Source of the DNA: DATFVJ01 sp963820395
GTDB lineage: Bacteria; Actinomycetota; Actinomycetes; Streptosporangiales; Streptosporangiaceae
DNA: 64,000 bases
Reading direction: 5' to 3'
NCBI GenBank assembly: GCA_963820395.1
Contig: CAWGAE010000022.1
Span: forward strand, 90,671-154,670
The notes below the pieces were generated by a model. It had not been told where the DNA came from. It made no database searches and saw only the letters and a program-made list of their open reading frames with translations. Position numbers and translations under genes: made by a program. The first letter of the stretch is position 1. Each line of letters opens with the position of its first letter. Below, piece after piece: positions 9,039 to 19,488 of this stretch.

Positions 9039-11630
9039 TCAGCCCGCGATGACGGGGAGCTTGCGGCGGACAGCGTCGCAGACTCCGTCGCTGGCACGCG
9101 CGGCAGCGACGCGCTCGGCCGCCGCCTCGCCGTACGTAGTGGTGCGCTGCCGCAGTGGGCGGCCGAGCGGTGCCACGATGGAGGCGAGGTCACTGATCGT
9201 CTTGTACGAGCCATTGGCTGACCCGGCCATCCGGCTGATCGTCTCCTCCATCAGCGTGCCACCCAGGTCGTTGACGCCGCCGCCGAGTACGTCGCGGCAC
9301 AGGTCATCACCGAGCTTGACCCACGAGCACTGGATGTTCGCGATCGCGCCGTGCAGGAGCAGTCGCGACACGGCGTGCACCGCGCGGTTCTCCCGCCTCG
9401 TCGGCCCAGGGCGGGCCAGGCCCGCCAGATAGATGGGCGCGTTCGCGTGCACGAACGGCAGCAGCACGAACTCGGTGAAACCACCGGTACGGTCCTGGAT
9501 GCCCCGGATCACGCGCAGGTGCGCCACCCAGTGTGCCGGGGAGTCGACGTGCCCGTACATCATCGTGGCAGAGGTCGGAATTCCCAGTCCATGGGCTGTC
9601 GTGATCACGTCGATCCAGGCCGATGCCGGGAGCTTTCCCTTGGTAAGCACCCAGCGCACATCGTCGTCGAGGATCTCCGCGGCGGTTCCGGGCATCGAAT
9701 TGACCCCGGCATCGCGGGCGGCCGCGAGCCATTCCCTGATCGGCATGCCGGTTCGTGACACGCCGTTCATGACCTCCATCGGCGAAAAGGCGTGTACGTG
9801 CATGTCCGGGCAGCGTCGCTTCACCTCGGCCGCGAGGTCGAAGTATGCGGTGCCCGGCAGGTCCGGGTGAATGCCGCCCTGCATGCATACCTCGGTCGCG
9901 CCCGCCGCCCATGCCTCGACGGCCCGGTCCCCCACCTGCTCAAGGGACAGCGTGTAGGCATCGGCGTCGGTGCGGCGCTGCGCGAAAGCGCAGAAGCGGC
10001 AGCCCGTGTAGCAGACATTGGTGAAGTTGATGTTGCGAGTGACGACATACGTCACCTCGTCGCCCGCGGTGTCGCGGCGGACGTCATCGGCGAGCGTCGT
10101 CAGCGCCTCGAGTTCTGGGCCGTCCGCGTCGAGCAGCGCGAGCGCCTCCGCGTCGGTAAGGGCCGCCGGGTCTGTTCCAGCGTGCCTGAGGGCGGCAACC
10201 ACCTCAGCATCCATCCGGCCGCGCGGGCTGGCCCCGGGCTTGATGCGTGCGCCCACTTCGGCCCAGTCGCCGTAGACCTCGCCGAAGTCGCTGCGGCGAT
10301 CGTCGGACCTGCCGGTGGTATCGATCGTGACATGCAGGTCGGTGCGGCCGCCCTGCTCCCATCCCCCGTGCTGGCCCCAGCCGCCGTCAGGTTCCTGCCA
10401 GGGCAGGCCGCGCGGCACGGCTCCGGCGTCGGCGAGCCCGGTCGCCGGATCCGCCAGCGCGGCGACGTGGCCGGCCAGGCGCGGATCAAGCCACGGCTCA
10501 CCGAGGTAGCCCGGATAGATCGTCAGCCGCTCGGCGAGCGTGTATCCCGCGGCAGCCGTCAGGGATGCTAGCTCGTCGATCTGTGGCCACGGGCGTTCCG
10601 GGTTGACGTGGTCGGGGGTGAGCGGCGACACCCCGCCCCAGTCGTCGATGCCGGCCCGAAGGATCAGGCTGTGCTGATCATCGACCAGGTTCGGCGGCGC
10701 CTGCACACGCGCCTTCGGGCCGAGCACAAGCCGGGTGACCGCGATCGCCGCAGCCAGATCCGCAAGCTCGGCATCGGGCACATCCCGCATCTTGGTGTCC
10801 GGCTTGGCACGGAAGTTCTGCACGATTACTTCCTGGATGCCGCCGTACTCGCGGGCGATCCGCCGGATCGTGAAGATCGAATCGGCGCGCTCGGCCGCGG
10901 TCTCCCCGATGCCGATGAGAATGCCCGTGGTGAACGGCACGCTGCTGCGTCCGGCGTCCTCGAGCACCCGCACGCGAACCGCGGGATCCTTGTCCGGGCT
11001 GCCGAAGTGCGGGCCACCACGCTCGGTGTAGAGACGGGCCGCGGTGGTCTCGAGCATCATTCCCATGGATGGCGCGACCGGCTTGAGCCGCTGGAAGTCC
11101 TGCCAGCTCAGCACGCCGGGATTCAGGTGCGGCAGCAACCCGGTCTCCTCGAGCACGCGGATGGCCATCGCCCGCACGTACGACAGCGTGTCGTCATAGC
11201 CGTGCGCGTCAAGCCACTCGCGTGCCTGCCGCCAGCGGTCCTCGGGGCGGTCGCCGAGGGTGAAAAGCGCTTCCTTGCAGCCGAGGGCGGCGCCCTGCCG
11301 CGCGATGTCGAGCACCTCGTCAGGGGACAGGTAAGGGCTGGTTAGACGGTGCGGAACCGTGACGAAGGTGCAGTAACCGCAGCGATCCCTGCACAGGCGG
11401 GTGAGCGGGATGAAGACCTTTCTGGAGTAGGTGATCACGCGTTCGCGGCCGACCGCCGCGAGGCCCGCGTCACGTGTGCGGGACGCGTGCACCAGCAACT
11501 GTTCCAGGTCGGCATCGCGGGCGTGCAGCAGCACCGTGGCCTCGGACTGGTCGATCGGTCTGCCGTCCCTTGCCCGGGCGAGCGCCCTGCGCATCGCGGT
11601 GGCGGTGGGGCGATCCTCGGAAAGGCCCAT
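9039..11630 (-). CDS. fbiC: FO synthase, bifunctional CofG-CofH (FbiC)
   Basis: 863 residues from ATG 11630, with AAGGTG upstream. This is the two-domain radical SAM enzyme that makes the deazaflavin FO from tyrosine and 5-amino-6-ribitylamino-uracil. The N-terminal CofG half carries C80-x3-C84-x2-C87 (CRDRCGYC). The C-terminal CofH half carries C540-x3-C544-x2-C547 (CYTGCRFC) after the TRNINFTNV motif. Both 4Fe-4S sites are intact, and length and domain order match mycobacterial FbiC. A Gly/Trp-rich linker (about residues 408-430) joins the halves. It is convergent with fbiAB. In M. tuberculosis fbiC lies far from fbiAB, so the clustering here is notable. Confidence 0.98.
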   Translation of the reverse strand: MGLSEDRPTATAMRRALARARDGRPIDQSEATVLLHARDADLEQLLVHASRTRDAGLAAVGRERVITYSRKVFIPLTRLCRDRCGYCTFVTVPHRLTSPYLSPDEVLDIARQGAALGCKEALFTLGDRPEDRWRQAREWLDAHGYDDTLSYVRAMAIRVLEETGLLPHLNPGVLSWQDFQRLKPVAPSMGMMLETTAARLYTERGGPHFGSPDKDPAVRVRVLEDAGRSSVPFTTGILIGIGETAAERADSIFTIRRIAREYGGIQEVIVQNFRAKPDTKMRDVPDAELADLAAAIAVTRLVLGPKARVQAPPNLVDDQHSLILRAGIDDWGGVSPLTPDHVNPERPWPQIDELASLTAAAGYTLAERLTIYPGYLGEPWLDPRLAGHVAALADPATGLADAGAVPRGLPWQEPDGGWGQHGGWEQGGRTDLHVTIDTTGRSDDRRSDFGEVYGDWAEVGARIKPGASPRGRMDAEVVAALRHAGTDPAALTDAEALALLDADGPELEALTTLADDVRRDTAGDEVTYVVTRNINFTNVCYTGCRFCAFAQRRTDADAYTLSLEQVGDRAVEAWAAGATEVCMQGGIHPDLPGTAYFDLAAEVKRRCPDMHVHAFSPMEVMNGVSRTGMPIREWLAAARDAGVNSMPGTAAEILDDDVRWVLTKGKLPASAWIDVITTAHGLGIPTSATMMYGHVDSPAHWVAHLRVIRGIQDRTGGFTEFVLLPFVHANAPIYLAGLARPGPTRRENRAVHAVSRLLLHGAIANIQCSWVKLGDDLCRDVLGGGVNDLGGTLMEETISRMAGSANGSYKTISDLASIVAPLGRPLRQRTTTYGEAAAERVAAARASDGVCDAVRRKLPVIAG

Positions 11631-11805
11631 GTCCGCACCTTACGCGGAGGCGAGGTCAATGGGACCCGCGCCCTGCGCGCGGCTGCCACTTCCCCGGTGC
11701 GGTCGCCGCGGGCCGGGCGCGGCCGGGCCGTAGCGCGTCAGCATCCGCGACCGGGATGTCCAAGGCAGTGGAGCCTGACCGGTGCGAGTCAGCGCCATCA
11801 GCGGC

Positions 11806-11895
11806 GGCACAGCGTCATCGGGCACAGCGTCATCGGGCACAGCGTCATCGGGCACAGCGTCATCGGGCACAGCGTCATCGGGCACAGCGTCATCG
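11806..11895. repeat. 15-bp tandem repeat, 6 copies
   Basis: Six perfect copies of GGCACAGCGTCATCG lie between the fbiC start (11630) and the end of the sugar-nucleotide pyrophosphorylase gene (11930). They are upstream of fbiC and so lie in or near its promoter region. Confidence 0.92.
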
Positions 11896-11929
11896 CGGCA
11901 CTCGGTGTCATCGGGCACTCGGTGGCTGC

Positions 11930-13009
11930 TCAGGCGTCTGTCGAGAACCGGACCGTCCCCGGCCCAAGCTTCGCTTGTGGCCAGATCCTGATGCCGTGCC
12001 GTAGCTCGTTCCCCGCTCCGATCATGACTTCACCGCCGACGAACGCGCCATCCAGCACGGTACCCTCGCCGATGCGGACGCCACGGCCGAGGATGCAGCG
12101 CTCGACGCTAGCGCCGGGCGCCACCGTGACCTCTTCGAAAAGCACGCTCCCGTGGACGCGCGCACCAGGCGCGATGACCGAGCCTGCGCCGATCACGGTA
12201 CCGCCGGAAAGATCCGCCGCCGGATCAACCGCCGACCCGGGCAGCACGAGCGCGTCGCCGCAGGGCCCTGGCATCGCCGGGGAGGACACCCTGCCGAGCA
12301 CCAGATCGCAGGAGGCACGGACGAACGCTTCCGGCGTGCCGACATCCAGCCAGTATGCGGTGTCCGTGAAGCCGAGGACGGGCTCGCCCGCCGCGATGAG
12401 CCCGGGAAAGGTCTCGCGCTCGACCGAGACAACGCGGCCAGCGGGGATCCGTTCGATGGCCCGCCGCTTGAATACGTAACACCCGGCGTTGATCCGGTTC
12501 GTGACCGGCGCGGATGCCTTCTCGAGGAAGGCGGTGACCCGGCCGGCGCTGTCGGTCGGCACGCAGCCGAAGCTGGACGGATCGTCGACCTCCACCAGAT
12601 GCAGCGTCACCGCGGCGTCGGCGGCACGATGCAGGTCAAGCTGTGCGGCGATGTCGTGGCCCGAAAGGACGTCCCCGTTGAGCACGAGCACGGGGTCATC
12701 AGGTCTGCCGGTCAGCCGGCTGGCCGCGTTCCTGATGCCGCCGCCGGTGCCAAGCGGCGAATCCTCCATGACGTAGTCGAGTTCCAGGCCCAATGAGGCG
12801 CCGTCGCCCAGCGCGGCCTCGAACATGTCCGCGCGGTAGGAGGTGGCGAGAACCGCGCGTACGACTCCGCTTGCCGCCGCACGGGCGAGCTGATGGGCGA
12901 GGAACGGCACTCCCGCGGCCGGGAGCAGCGGTTTCGGGGTCAAAATCGTCATCGGACGCAACCTGGTGCCCTGGCCGCCCACGAGCACGATCGCCTCGAC
13001 GGGTTCCAT
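11930..13009 (-). CDS. Mannose-1-phosphate guanylyltransferase-type NDP-sugar pyrophosphorylase
   Basis: 359 residues from ATG 13009. The N-terminal nucleotidyltransferase domain has GGQGTRLRPMT at residues 8-18, PKPLLPAAG, and the VLNGDVLSG and YWLDVGTPEAF motifs. The C-terminal part is a left-handed beta-helix of hexapeptide repeats (GTVIGAGSVIAPGA, VTVAPGASVERCILG). This architecture fits the GDP-mannose pyrophosphorylase known in mycobacteria as ManB (Rv3264c), which lies next to fbiAB there as here; a dTDP- or other NDP-sugar pyrophosphorylase cannot be excluded. It would feed mannosyl donors for cell-envelope glycans, and the GT4 glycosyltransferase gene follows upstream on the same strand, fitting that role. 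Confidence 0.88.
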   Translation of the reverse strand: MEPVEAIVLVGGQGTRLRPMTILTPKPLLPAAGVPFLAHQLARAAASGVVRAVLATSYRADMFEAALGDGASLGLELDYVMEDSPLGTGGGIRNAASRLTGRPDDPVLVLNGDVLSGHDIAAQLDLHRAADAAVTLHLVEVDDPSSFGCVPTDSAGRVTAFLEKASAPVTNRINAGCYVFKRRAIERIPAGRVVSVERETFPGLIAAGEPVLGFTDTAYWLDVGTPEAFVRASCDLVLGRVSSPAMPGPCGDALVLPGSAVDPAADLSGGTVIGAGSVIAPGARVHGSVLFEEVTVAPGASVERCILGRGVRIGEGTVLDGAFVGGEVMIGAGNELRHGIRIWPQAKLGPGTVRFSTDA

Positions 13010-13136
13010 GAGCGGACGCTACCAGGCCGGATACGCCGGGAGGGCGGATAACGCTCAACCACGCCGAGATGCGACCCGTTGCCTGGGTTTTTCCTGCCCG
13101 GGAGGGCGGCCGGGCAAGTGGCCCCGCCTCGGCGGA

Positions 13137-14273
13137 TCAGGGCACTTGCTGCTCGGCCGCCCGCTGGTAGGAAGCCAGGTGAGCCTCGGCCGAGGCTTCC
13201 CAGGTGAATTCCTGCGACCGCGCGTAGCCCGCGTCACCGAGCGCCTGCCGACGCGCCGGATCGTCGAGCAGCGCCCGCAGCCCCGCGCGGATACTGTCGG
13301 CATCCCGCTCGGTGTATGCGACCGCGTCACCGCCGACCTCCGGCAGCGACGTGCAGTGCGTCGTCAGCACCGGCGCGCCGCACGCCATTGCCTCGAGCAC
13401 AGGCAGCCCGAACCCCTCACCGCGGCTCGGGAACGCGACCACCATCGCGCCGCCGAGGAATCCGGGCAGATCGGAGAACCGAAGATAGCCGGGGCGTATC
13501 AGGCGCAGGCGCGGCGGCGCCGCAGCCACCGCGACATCGACCTCCTCGCTCCAGCCGCAGCCACCGGCTAGCACGAGCGCCGGCGGCTCTGACATGTCGG
13601 CGGCGGCGGCGGACCAGCCTTTGATCAGGGCGGGCACGTTCTTGCGCGGCTCCAGCGTGCCGAGAAACGCGACATATGGCTTGCCGTGCAGGCCGAGCCG
13701 GTCGGAGACATGGCTGAGCTCCGCCGGATTTGGCCGGTGGAAAAGCTTGTGGTCCACGCCGTGGTAGGCAACGTCGATCCGGGTCGGGTCCGCACCGAGG
13801 ACTCGGACAAGCTCATCCCTGGTCGCCTTCGACGGGACCAGCAGCCGGGTCGCCCGGCGCACGGCGGTGCGGATGGCGGACTTGAAAAAGGTGGCTGTGA
13901 CGGCGGTGTGCAGTTCGGGGTCGGTGAAGTACGTGAGATCGTGCACTGTCACCACGCACGGCACCCCTGGGCGCTGCGGGATCGAATAGTAGGGCGCGTG
14001 GATGACGTCCGCATCCACCTGCTGTGCGACAAGCGGCAAGCCGGTCTGCTCCCAGGCCAGCCTGGCCGCGCGATGCGCGATGGCGGTGGGGCCCGCGACG
14101 ACCCGCGCATCCGGCGCCAGCCGCGCATACCGCTCTTCGTCCGCGCGCTGGCACGCAACGGCCAGGTCCGCGTCCGCGGACACAAGCGCGGCGATCAGCC
14201 CATCGACGTACCGTCCGAGCGCGCCGCGGTCGGCGGGCACGGCAGTCGCGTCAACAAGCACCCGAGGCGCCAC
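13137..14273 (-). CDS. Family 4 glycosyltransferase
   Basis: 378 residues from GTG 14273 with GAGGAG about 12 nt upstream. GT-B fold features: an N-terminal acceptor domain with VTVHDLTYFTDPE, the linker PYVAFLGTLEPRKNV, and a donor site with GEGFGLPVLEAMACGAPVL (E-x7-E motif) near residue 300. This matches retaining GT4 mannosyl- or glucosyltransferases. The donor is not determinable from sequence, but the adjacent GDP-mannose-type pyrophosphorylase suggests mannose. It likely acts on a lipid-linked or envelope acceptor at the cytoplasmic face. It lies on the minus strand with the pyrophosphorylase and methyltransferase genes. Confidence 0.9.
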   Translation of the reverse strand: MAPRVLVDATAVPADRGALGRYVDGLIAALVSADADLAVACQRADEERYARLAPDARVVAGPTAIAHRAARLAWEQTGLPLVAQQVDADVIHAPYYSIPQRPGVPCVVTVHDLTYFTDPELHTAVTATFFKSAIRTAVRRATRLLVPSKATRDELVRVLGADPTRIDVAYHGVDHKLFHRPNPAELSHVSDRLGLHGKPYVAFLGTLEPRKNVPALIKGWSAAAADMSEPPALVLAGGCGWSEEVDVAVAAAPPRLRLIRPGYLRFSDLPGFLGGAMVVAFPSRGEGFGLPVLEAMACGAPVLTTHCTSLPEVGGDAVAYTERDADSIRAGLRALLDDPARRQALGDAGYARSQEFTWEASAEAHLASYQRAAEQQVP

Positions 14274-14527
14274 GACCGATCTCGCTCCTCTCTTGGGTGG
14301 ACCCAGTGGTGGGCAGACCCAGTGGGCCGGTCAGGGATAAGCGGGTGAGCCACCCAGGAAACCGGTGCGCTGAGCCAGCGGCCAGCAGGCTAAGCCGGGA
14401 GACCGGCGAACTCGATCAGCAATACCGATTGGCCGGTGCTCCCAAGACGAGCGTACGCCGGTTGGTGGGCCGGATGGACCCGATGCAGCAGCATGAGGGC
14501 CGGGTGTCGCCAGCTGTGATGACGAAT

Positions 14528-15238
14528 TCACTGGACCGGCCGGCGCGCACGTAGCAGGACGATGCTCCCGAGTTCGCGGCCAGCCCACCGATCGCTCACC
14601 GCGACCAGCGGAATCAGCGCGGCCGCGGCGTTGAAACCTACCCGGCCGCCGTGCGCCGACAGGCCAAGGTACAACCGCTCGGACCACCTGGCACGGAACT
14701 GGTAGGCATGCTCCACCACCTCAAGCCCGCGGGCCCGCAGCAGCCGGGTCAATGTCTCGTGTGTGTAGGTGCGCTTGACCTGGTAGCGCGCACAGTGCGC
14801 GCGGTACAGATCCGGCCACTGCGCGGCGCGAGTGAGCGCATCCGCCGACATGACCAGCTCACCACCCGGACGCAGCACCCGCGCCATCTCGTCGAGCGCG
14901 CGGTCGCCGTCGTCGAAATGCTCGATCGCGCAGATCGACATCACCCGGTCAACAGAGCCGTCCGCGAAGGGCAGCCGCAGCGCGTCCGCCTCGACAAGAG
15001 CCGGGGCACCGGTCAAGTCGCGGCCACGCACCATCTTCGCGCGGGCCAGGTCGATGGACACCGCGCGTGCGCCGCGCCGCGCCGCCTGGCCTGCCCAGTA
15101 ACCGTCGCCGCCCGCCACGTCGAGCACGCGCAACCCGCGCAGGTCGCCGCCGAGCCAGCGCAGCAGCGCGCCCGCCTCACGGTAGCGGCAGACATGCACC
15201 TGATGGCCGGCGAAGGCGAGGGCATCCGCGAGTCGCAT
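14528..15238 (-). CDS. Class I SAM-dependent methyltransferase
   Basis: 236 residues. The SAM-binding motif I is VLDVAGGDGYWAG at about residues 39-51, with the acidic end of strand 2 at SIDLAR and motif II/III at CAIEHFDDGDRAL and RPGGELVMSAD. The C-terminal region is hydrophobic and basic. It starts 2 nt after the stop of the UPF0182 gene, so the two are probably coupled. The substrate is unknown; position beside a glycosyltransferase allows a glycan or lipid target, but this is only context. Confidence 0.88.
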   Translation of the reverse strand: MRLADALAFAGHQVHVCRYREAGALLRWLGGDLRGLRVLDVAGGDGYWAGQAARRGARAVSIDLARAKMVRGRDLTGAPALVEADALRLPFADGSVDRVMSICAIEHFDDGDRALDEMARVLRPGGELVMSADALTRAAQWPDLYRAHCARYQVKRTYTHETLTRLLRARGLEVVEHAYQFRARWSERLYLGLSAHGGRVGFNAAAALIPLVAVSDRWAGRELGSIVLLRARRPVQ

Positions 15239-15240
15239 CG

Positions 15241-18149
15241 TTACCCCGTGGCGGACCGCGACGGAGCTGGCGATGGCGACGGCGCTGGTTTGGCCGTCTG
15301 CTGCGCGGCCTTGCTCGCTGCGTCGAGCGCCTGCTTCACCTGCTGCATGTCCTGGCCGTAGGTCGCGAAATCGCCATTCTTCAGCGCCGCCTGCGCGTTC
15401 CTGTAGTCGGTCTCAGCCTGGGTCAGGTACGACCGCACGGTGGCGCTGACCTGGCCCGTCTGGCTGGTCCCGCTGGCCGGCGAGGAGATCCCGGTCTGGC
15501 TGGACACGCCCGTGAAGATCTGACTCAGCGCGTCCTGGAGGCTGTCCGCGTACCCGGGCTTGCCGTTGTAGGAGACGAAGACACGCTGCACAGTCGGGTA
15601 CGAGCCGGCCGCGCTGCCGCCGGTCGCCTGGATGTACACCGGCTCGATGTAGAGCAGCGCGCCGCCGACCGGCAACACGATCAGATTGCCGGTGATAACC
15701 ATGGAGCCGCCCTGCCGGTAGAGAGCGAGCTCGCGTGATGCGGTCGGATCCGACTCGAAGGTGTTCTGCACCTGTTCCGGTCCGGGAATCGCCGTGTCCC
15801 GCGGTACCTCAAGGAGCTGGATCGTGCCGTAGGACGGGCTCAGTGGGTTGGAGTCCACTCCCATGTACGCGGACAGGTTGCTGCGGCCCTTGGCCACGAA
15901 CGACGTGGTCAGCGAGAACTCAGGGGCGGCGTAGCCCGGCATCGTCATCGTCAGGTAGTAGGGCGGCTGCGATCCACCCTGGCTGGTCGTCGGATCGGTG
16001 GGGACGGCCCAGAAGTCCTGGCCGCCGTAGAAGGCCTGCGCCTGCTGGACGTGGTAGCGGGCCAGGAGCTGCCGCTGCACCTTGAACAGGTCCTGCGGGT
16101 AACGTACGTGCGGCAGCAGATCCGCGGGGATCGCGCTACGCGGCTTGATGATGCCGGGGAAGGCCTTCATCCAGGTGCGCAGCACCGGATCCGAGGAGTC
16201 CCACTGGTAGAGGGTCACCGCGCCGGTGTAGGCATTCACCACTGCTTTGACCGAGTTGCGGATGTAGTTGACCTGGTCGCCCGACTGCTCGACGGGCGGC
16301 GCCGTGCCGATCGAGTCCGCGGTCGCGCCGTCCAGGCCCACCCGTTCCGAGTACGGGTACAGGTCGGTCGTGGTGTAGCCGTCCACCACCCAGTCGACGT
16401 TGCCGCCCGAGATGACCGGGTACGGGTCGCCGTCGAGAGTAAGGAAGGGCGCGACCTTGGCCACCCGCGACAGCGGATCCCTTACGTACAAGATCCTGGA
16501 CTGGTCGTTGATCGCGCCGGAGAGCAGGATGTTGAGCTGGTGGAGCTTGACCGTGTAGAGCAGCCGGTTGAAGAACGAGCCGATGGCAACTCCCCCGCCG
16601 CCCTGATAGGTGCTGTTCTGCTGGCCGGAATTGCTCTGGTTCGGATAGTCGAGCTCCTGCGGCGCCCGGCCCGGGGGCGCTCCCACGATCACGTAGTTCG
16701 TCTCCTGTGGGCCGAAATACACGCGGGGCTGGAAGGTGGGGAGGTCGCCCGTGGACGGTATGTCGCTCTCCACGAAATCGGGGGCTCCCCCGCTGCCGAC
16801 CGCGTTCGCGGAGGCCGCCACGAAGCCGAACCCGTGCGTGTAGACCAGGTGCTGGGTGACCCAGTTGCTCTGGCCGGCCGGCGGCCCGGCATTTCGCGGA
16901 CCGCCACCACCGTGTCCTGCGGGGTCGGACCAGCACCAGGCAGTGGGTAGCGGTCCATGTCGAGCAGACCGGGGAACTTGTAGTACCCCTTGATCTGCTG
17001 GAGCTGCTGGAAAGCCGGTGACACGACAGCCGGGTCGATCAGCCGCGTCCCCGGAAGCGAACTGGCGTCCGCGGCGAGCTGCGCGTTGGTCGCGTCCGGG
17101 GTCGCCGCGTAAGGACCCTCCTGGACATGGGCGACACCGTAAGCCTGCCGGGTATTGCCGATCTCCCGTTGGATGTACGGCGCCTCCTTGGCGAGCTCGT
17201 TCGGCTTGACATCGAACTGCTGGATGATCGCCGGGTAAACACCGCCCACCAGGATCGCCGACAGCACCAGCAGGCCGAACCCCACGGCGGGGAGCATCAC
17301 GCTGCGCCGCAATGCGCCCGCGAAGAACAGCAGGGCGCAGACGACCGCGATCACCGCGAGAATCGTCTTCGCCGGGAGCACCGCGTTCACATCCGTGTAC
17401 GACGCGCCGGTGGTGACGGTGCCGCGCTGCGAGAAGTTGAGGCCGTACCGATCGAACCAGTACGAAACCGCCTTGAGTAGCACAAAGATTCCGAGCAGCA
17501 CGAACAGGTGGGCGCGGGCGGCCGCGCTGGCACGGCCGTCCGGTCCCTGCACGCGCAGCCCGCCGTACAGGTAGTGGATGGCGGCCGCGGCCAGCACCGA
17601 CAGCACCACCGCGGTGAAAGCGAACCCGAGCAGGAACCTGATGAACGGGTAGGTGAATACGAAGAACGAGATGTCCAGATGGAACTGGGGGTCCTTCGTG
17701 CCAAACGATGTCTGGTTCACGAACATGAGCCAGGTACGCCAGGCACCCGCCGCTGATAGCCCGGCCAGCAGCCCGAGCAGGCCGAGACCGATTCCCGTGA
17801 TCAGCTTGCGATGCGGGTCGATCACCGCCCGATACCGCTCCAGCCCCTCCTGCTCCGGCGACACCGGACGGTAGGCCGGGCGAAGCCGGTACGCGAGGAA
17901 GACGTTGACGCCCACCGCCGCCGCCATCAGGGCCCCGCCGAGGAAGAACAGCACCAGCCTGACCCCGATGACCCCGGTGAACACCGAACCGTAGTGAACG
18001 GAGCTGAACCACAGGTAATCGGTCCAGATGCCAGCGAACACCATAAACAGCACGATGACCGCGACGATGATCACCAGCGCCGGGATCAGGTACCGCGGTC
18101 GGCGCGGAAGCCGCACCGGCCGGGAACGACCCGGAGAACGGAAGGTCAC
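15241..18149 (-). CDS. UPF0182 membrane protein, interrupted by one frameshift
   Basis: The gene starts at GTG 18149 behind GGGGGGAGG and ends at 15241, about 970 residues, the usual length for this actinobacterial family (Rv3193c-type). The N-terminal part has seven hydrophobic segments, starting YLIPALVIIVAVIVLFMVFA. The large extracytoplasmic region contains VYFGPQETNYVIVG, LDGDPYPVI and the TTDLYPYSERV segment. The C-terminus is a helical, charged linker and a Pro/Ala/Ser tail. The reading frame changes near 16892-16894: VAVRE is in one frame and NAGPPAGQSNWVTQH in another, and adding one A to the AAA run (minus strand) restores a continuous protein. I treat it as one gene with an apparent 1-nt deletion. 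Function of the family is unknown. Confidence 0.88.
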
Positions 18150-18175
18150 GCCTCCCCCCTCACGTCACAATCACT

Positions 18176-19452
18176 TCAGACGCCGACCCTGCGGTCGATG
18201 ACCGTGGCGCCGTCGGCGCCCGGCGGATACGGACTGCGCCCAGGGCCGTCAGATGGATTCCTGGCCTGCCTCGCGACGACCAAGACCCACGGAACATCCC
18301 TTGCGGTCCCCGCACACACTAATCCCACTTGACGGCAACTTACCGGGACCGCGTCCGGTTCCAAGGGCGACGCACGCGAGCGGCCCGCAGCGCGGACGCC
18401 CACGGCGGCAGCAGCGGCTAACACGACGGCACCGGCCTTGCCCGCGTTGATCGCCTGCAGGTCCTGCACCGCCTGGCCGAGCGTGCTCACCTTCACGATG
18501 CGCAGCCCGGGCGGCACTGAGCCACGCACGTCCGGGCAGTTGCTCGCCGGTGCCAGGAAGATCGTGGCGCCTTGGTTGCGAGCGCCCACCATCTTCTGCT
18601 GAATGCCGCCGATCGCGGACACGTTCCCCTTCGCGTCGATCTCCCCGGTACCCGCGATGAACCTGCCAGCCGCCAGGTCGTCCGGGGACAGCTTGTCGAC
18701 CAGGCCGAGCGCGAACATCATTCCCGCGCTCGGGCCGCCGATGTCGCCGACCCTGATCTGCACTGGGAACGGAAACTTGAACTGCTCGCTGACGACGATC
18801 CCGACCGCCGGCTGCCCGTGCGCCGATTTTGTCACTAGCCGGACGGTCCGGACCTGTCCGTTCCTTGACACGGTGAGCTCAACCGGCGCGCCCGGGTGAT
18901 GGGCGCGGATCAGGCTCGCCGCCCGGTCCGCCGATGAAACCGGGGTGCCGTCGACCGCCGTGATCACGTCACCGGCGTGGAGCACGGAGGAGGCGGGCAT
19001 GCCCGGCACGGTCGCGGCGACGGTCACGACCGTGGTGAACCCGATCTTGAGCTCATTCAGCGCCGCCGCTGTCGCCAGCTCCTGCGAGTCTGTCATCTCC
19101 TGGACGTTCTGCTGCTGAACCTGCTGCACGTTCGTGCTGGTGCCGAACAGCTTCCTCCTGCGGCACGACCGCGTCGTGCGGTGACAGCCAGGCGCTGAGC
19201 GCCGTGATAGAGGTCTATCTCATCCCCTGGGCCACCCTGGAAACTGACCGTCACCAGATTGAGGTGACCAGCCGTCGGATAGACCTTGTGGCCGCTGACC
19301 GTGATCAGCGGCTTCCCGTTCTCCGTGCCGAGCGTGTTGAACGTCGGGCCCGGGCTCAGCACCACGTAAGGAACGGGCAGCACGGCACCGGCCAGAGCCA
19401 AGACGGCTGCGCCGATCCCGGCGACAAGCAGCGTCAGGGCGCGTCGCGACAT
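18176..19452 (-). CDS. PDZ and Lon-type (S16) membrane protease, frameshifted
   Basis: The N-terminal part starts at ATG 19452 (MSRRALTLLVAGIGAAVLAL) with a single membrane anchor and the PVPYVVLSPGPTFNTLG motif typical of YlbL-like proteins. Then come a PDZ domain (SVLHAGDVITAVDGTPV) and a Lon S16 domain with GGPSAGMMFALG (catalytic Ser) and the AIGGIQQKMVGA segment (catalytic Lys). Reading through needs two corrections: an extra G near 19195 (DLYH to ALSAWLSPHDAVVP) and an extra base near 19155 (PQEE to LFGTSTNVQQ). The last 70 residues after LQAINAGKAGAVVL are also atypical and may reflect a third shift. It lies directly before UPF0182, the order found in mycobacteria (Rv3194c-Rv3193c). 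Confidence 0.85.
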
Positions 19453-19488
19453 GCACGGAAGACTATAGCCACCGTCACTTGGTGCCAG

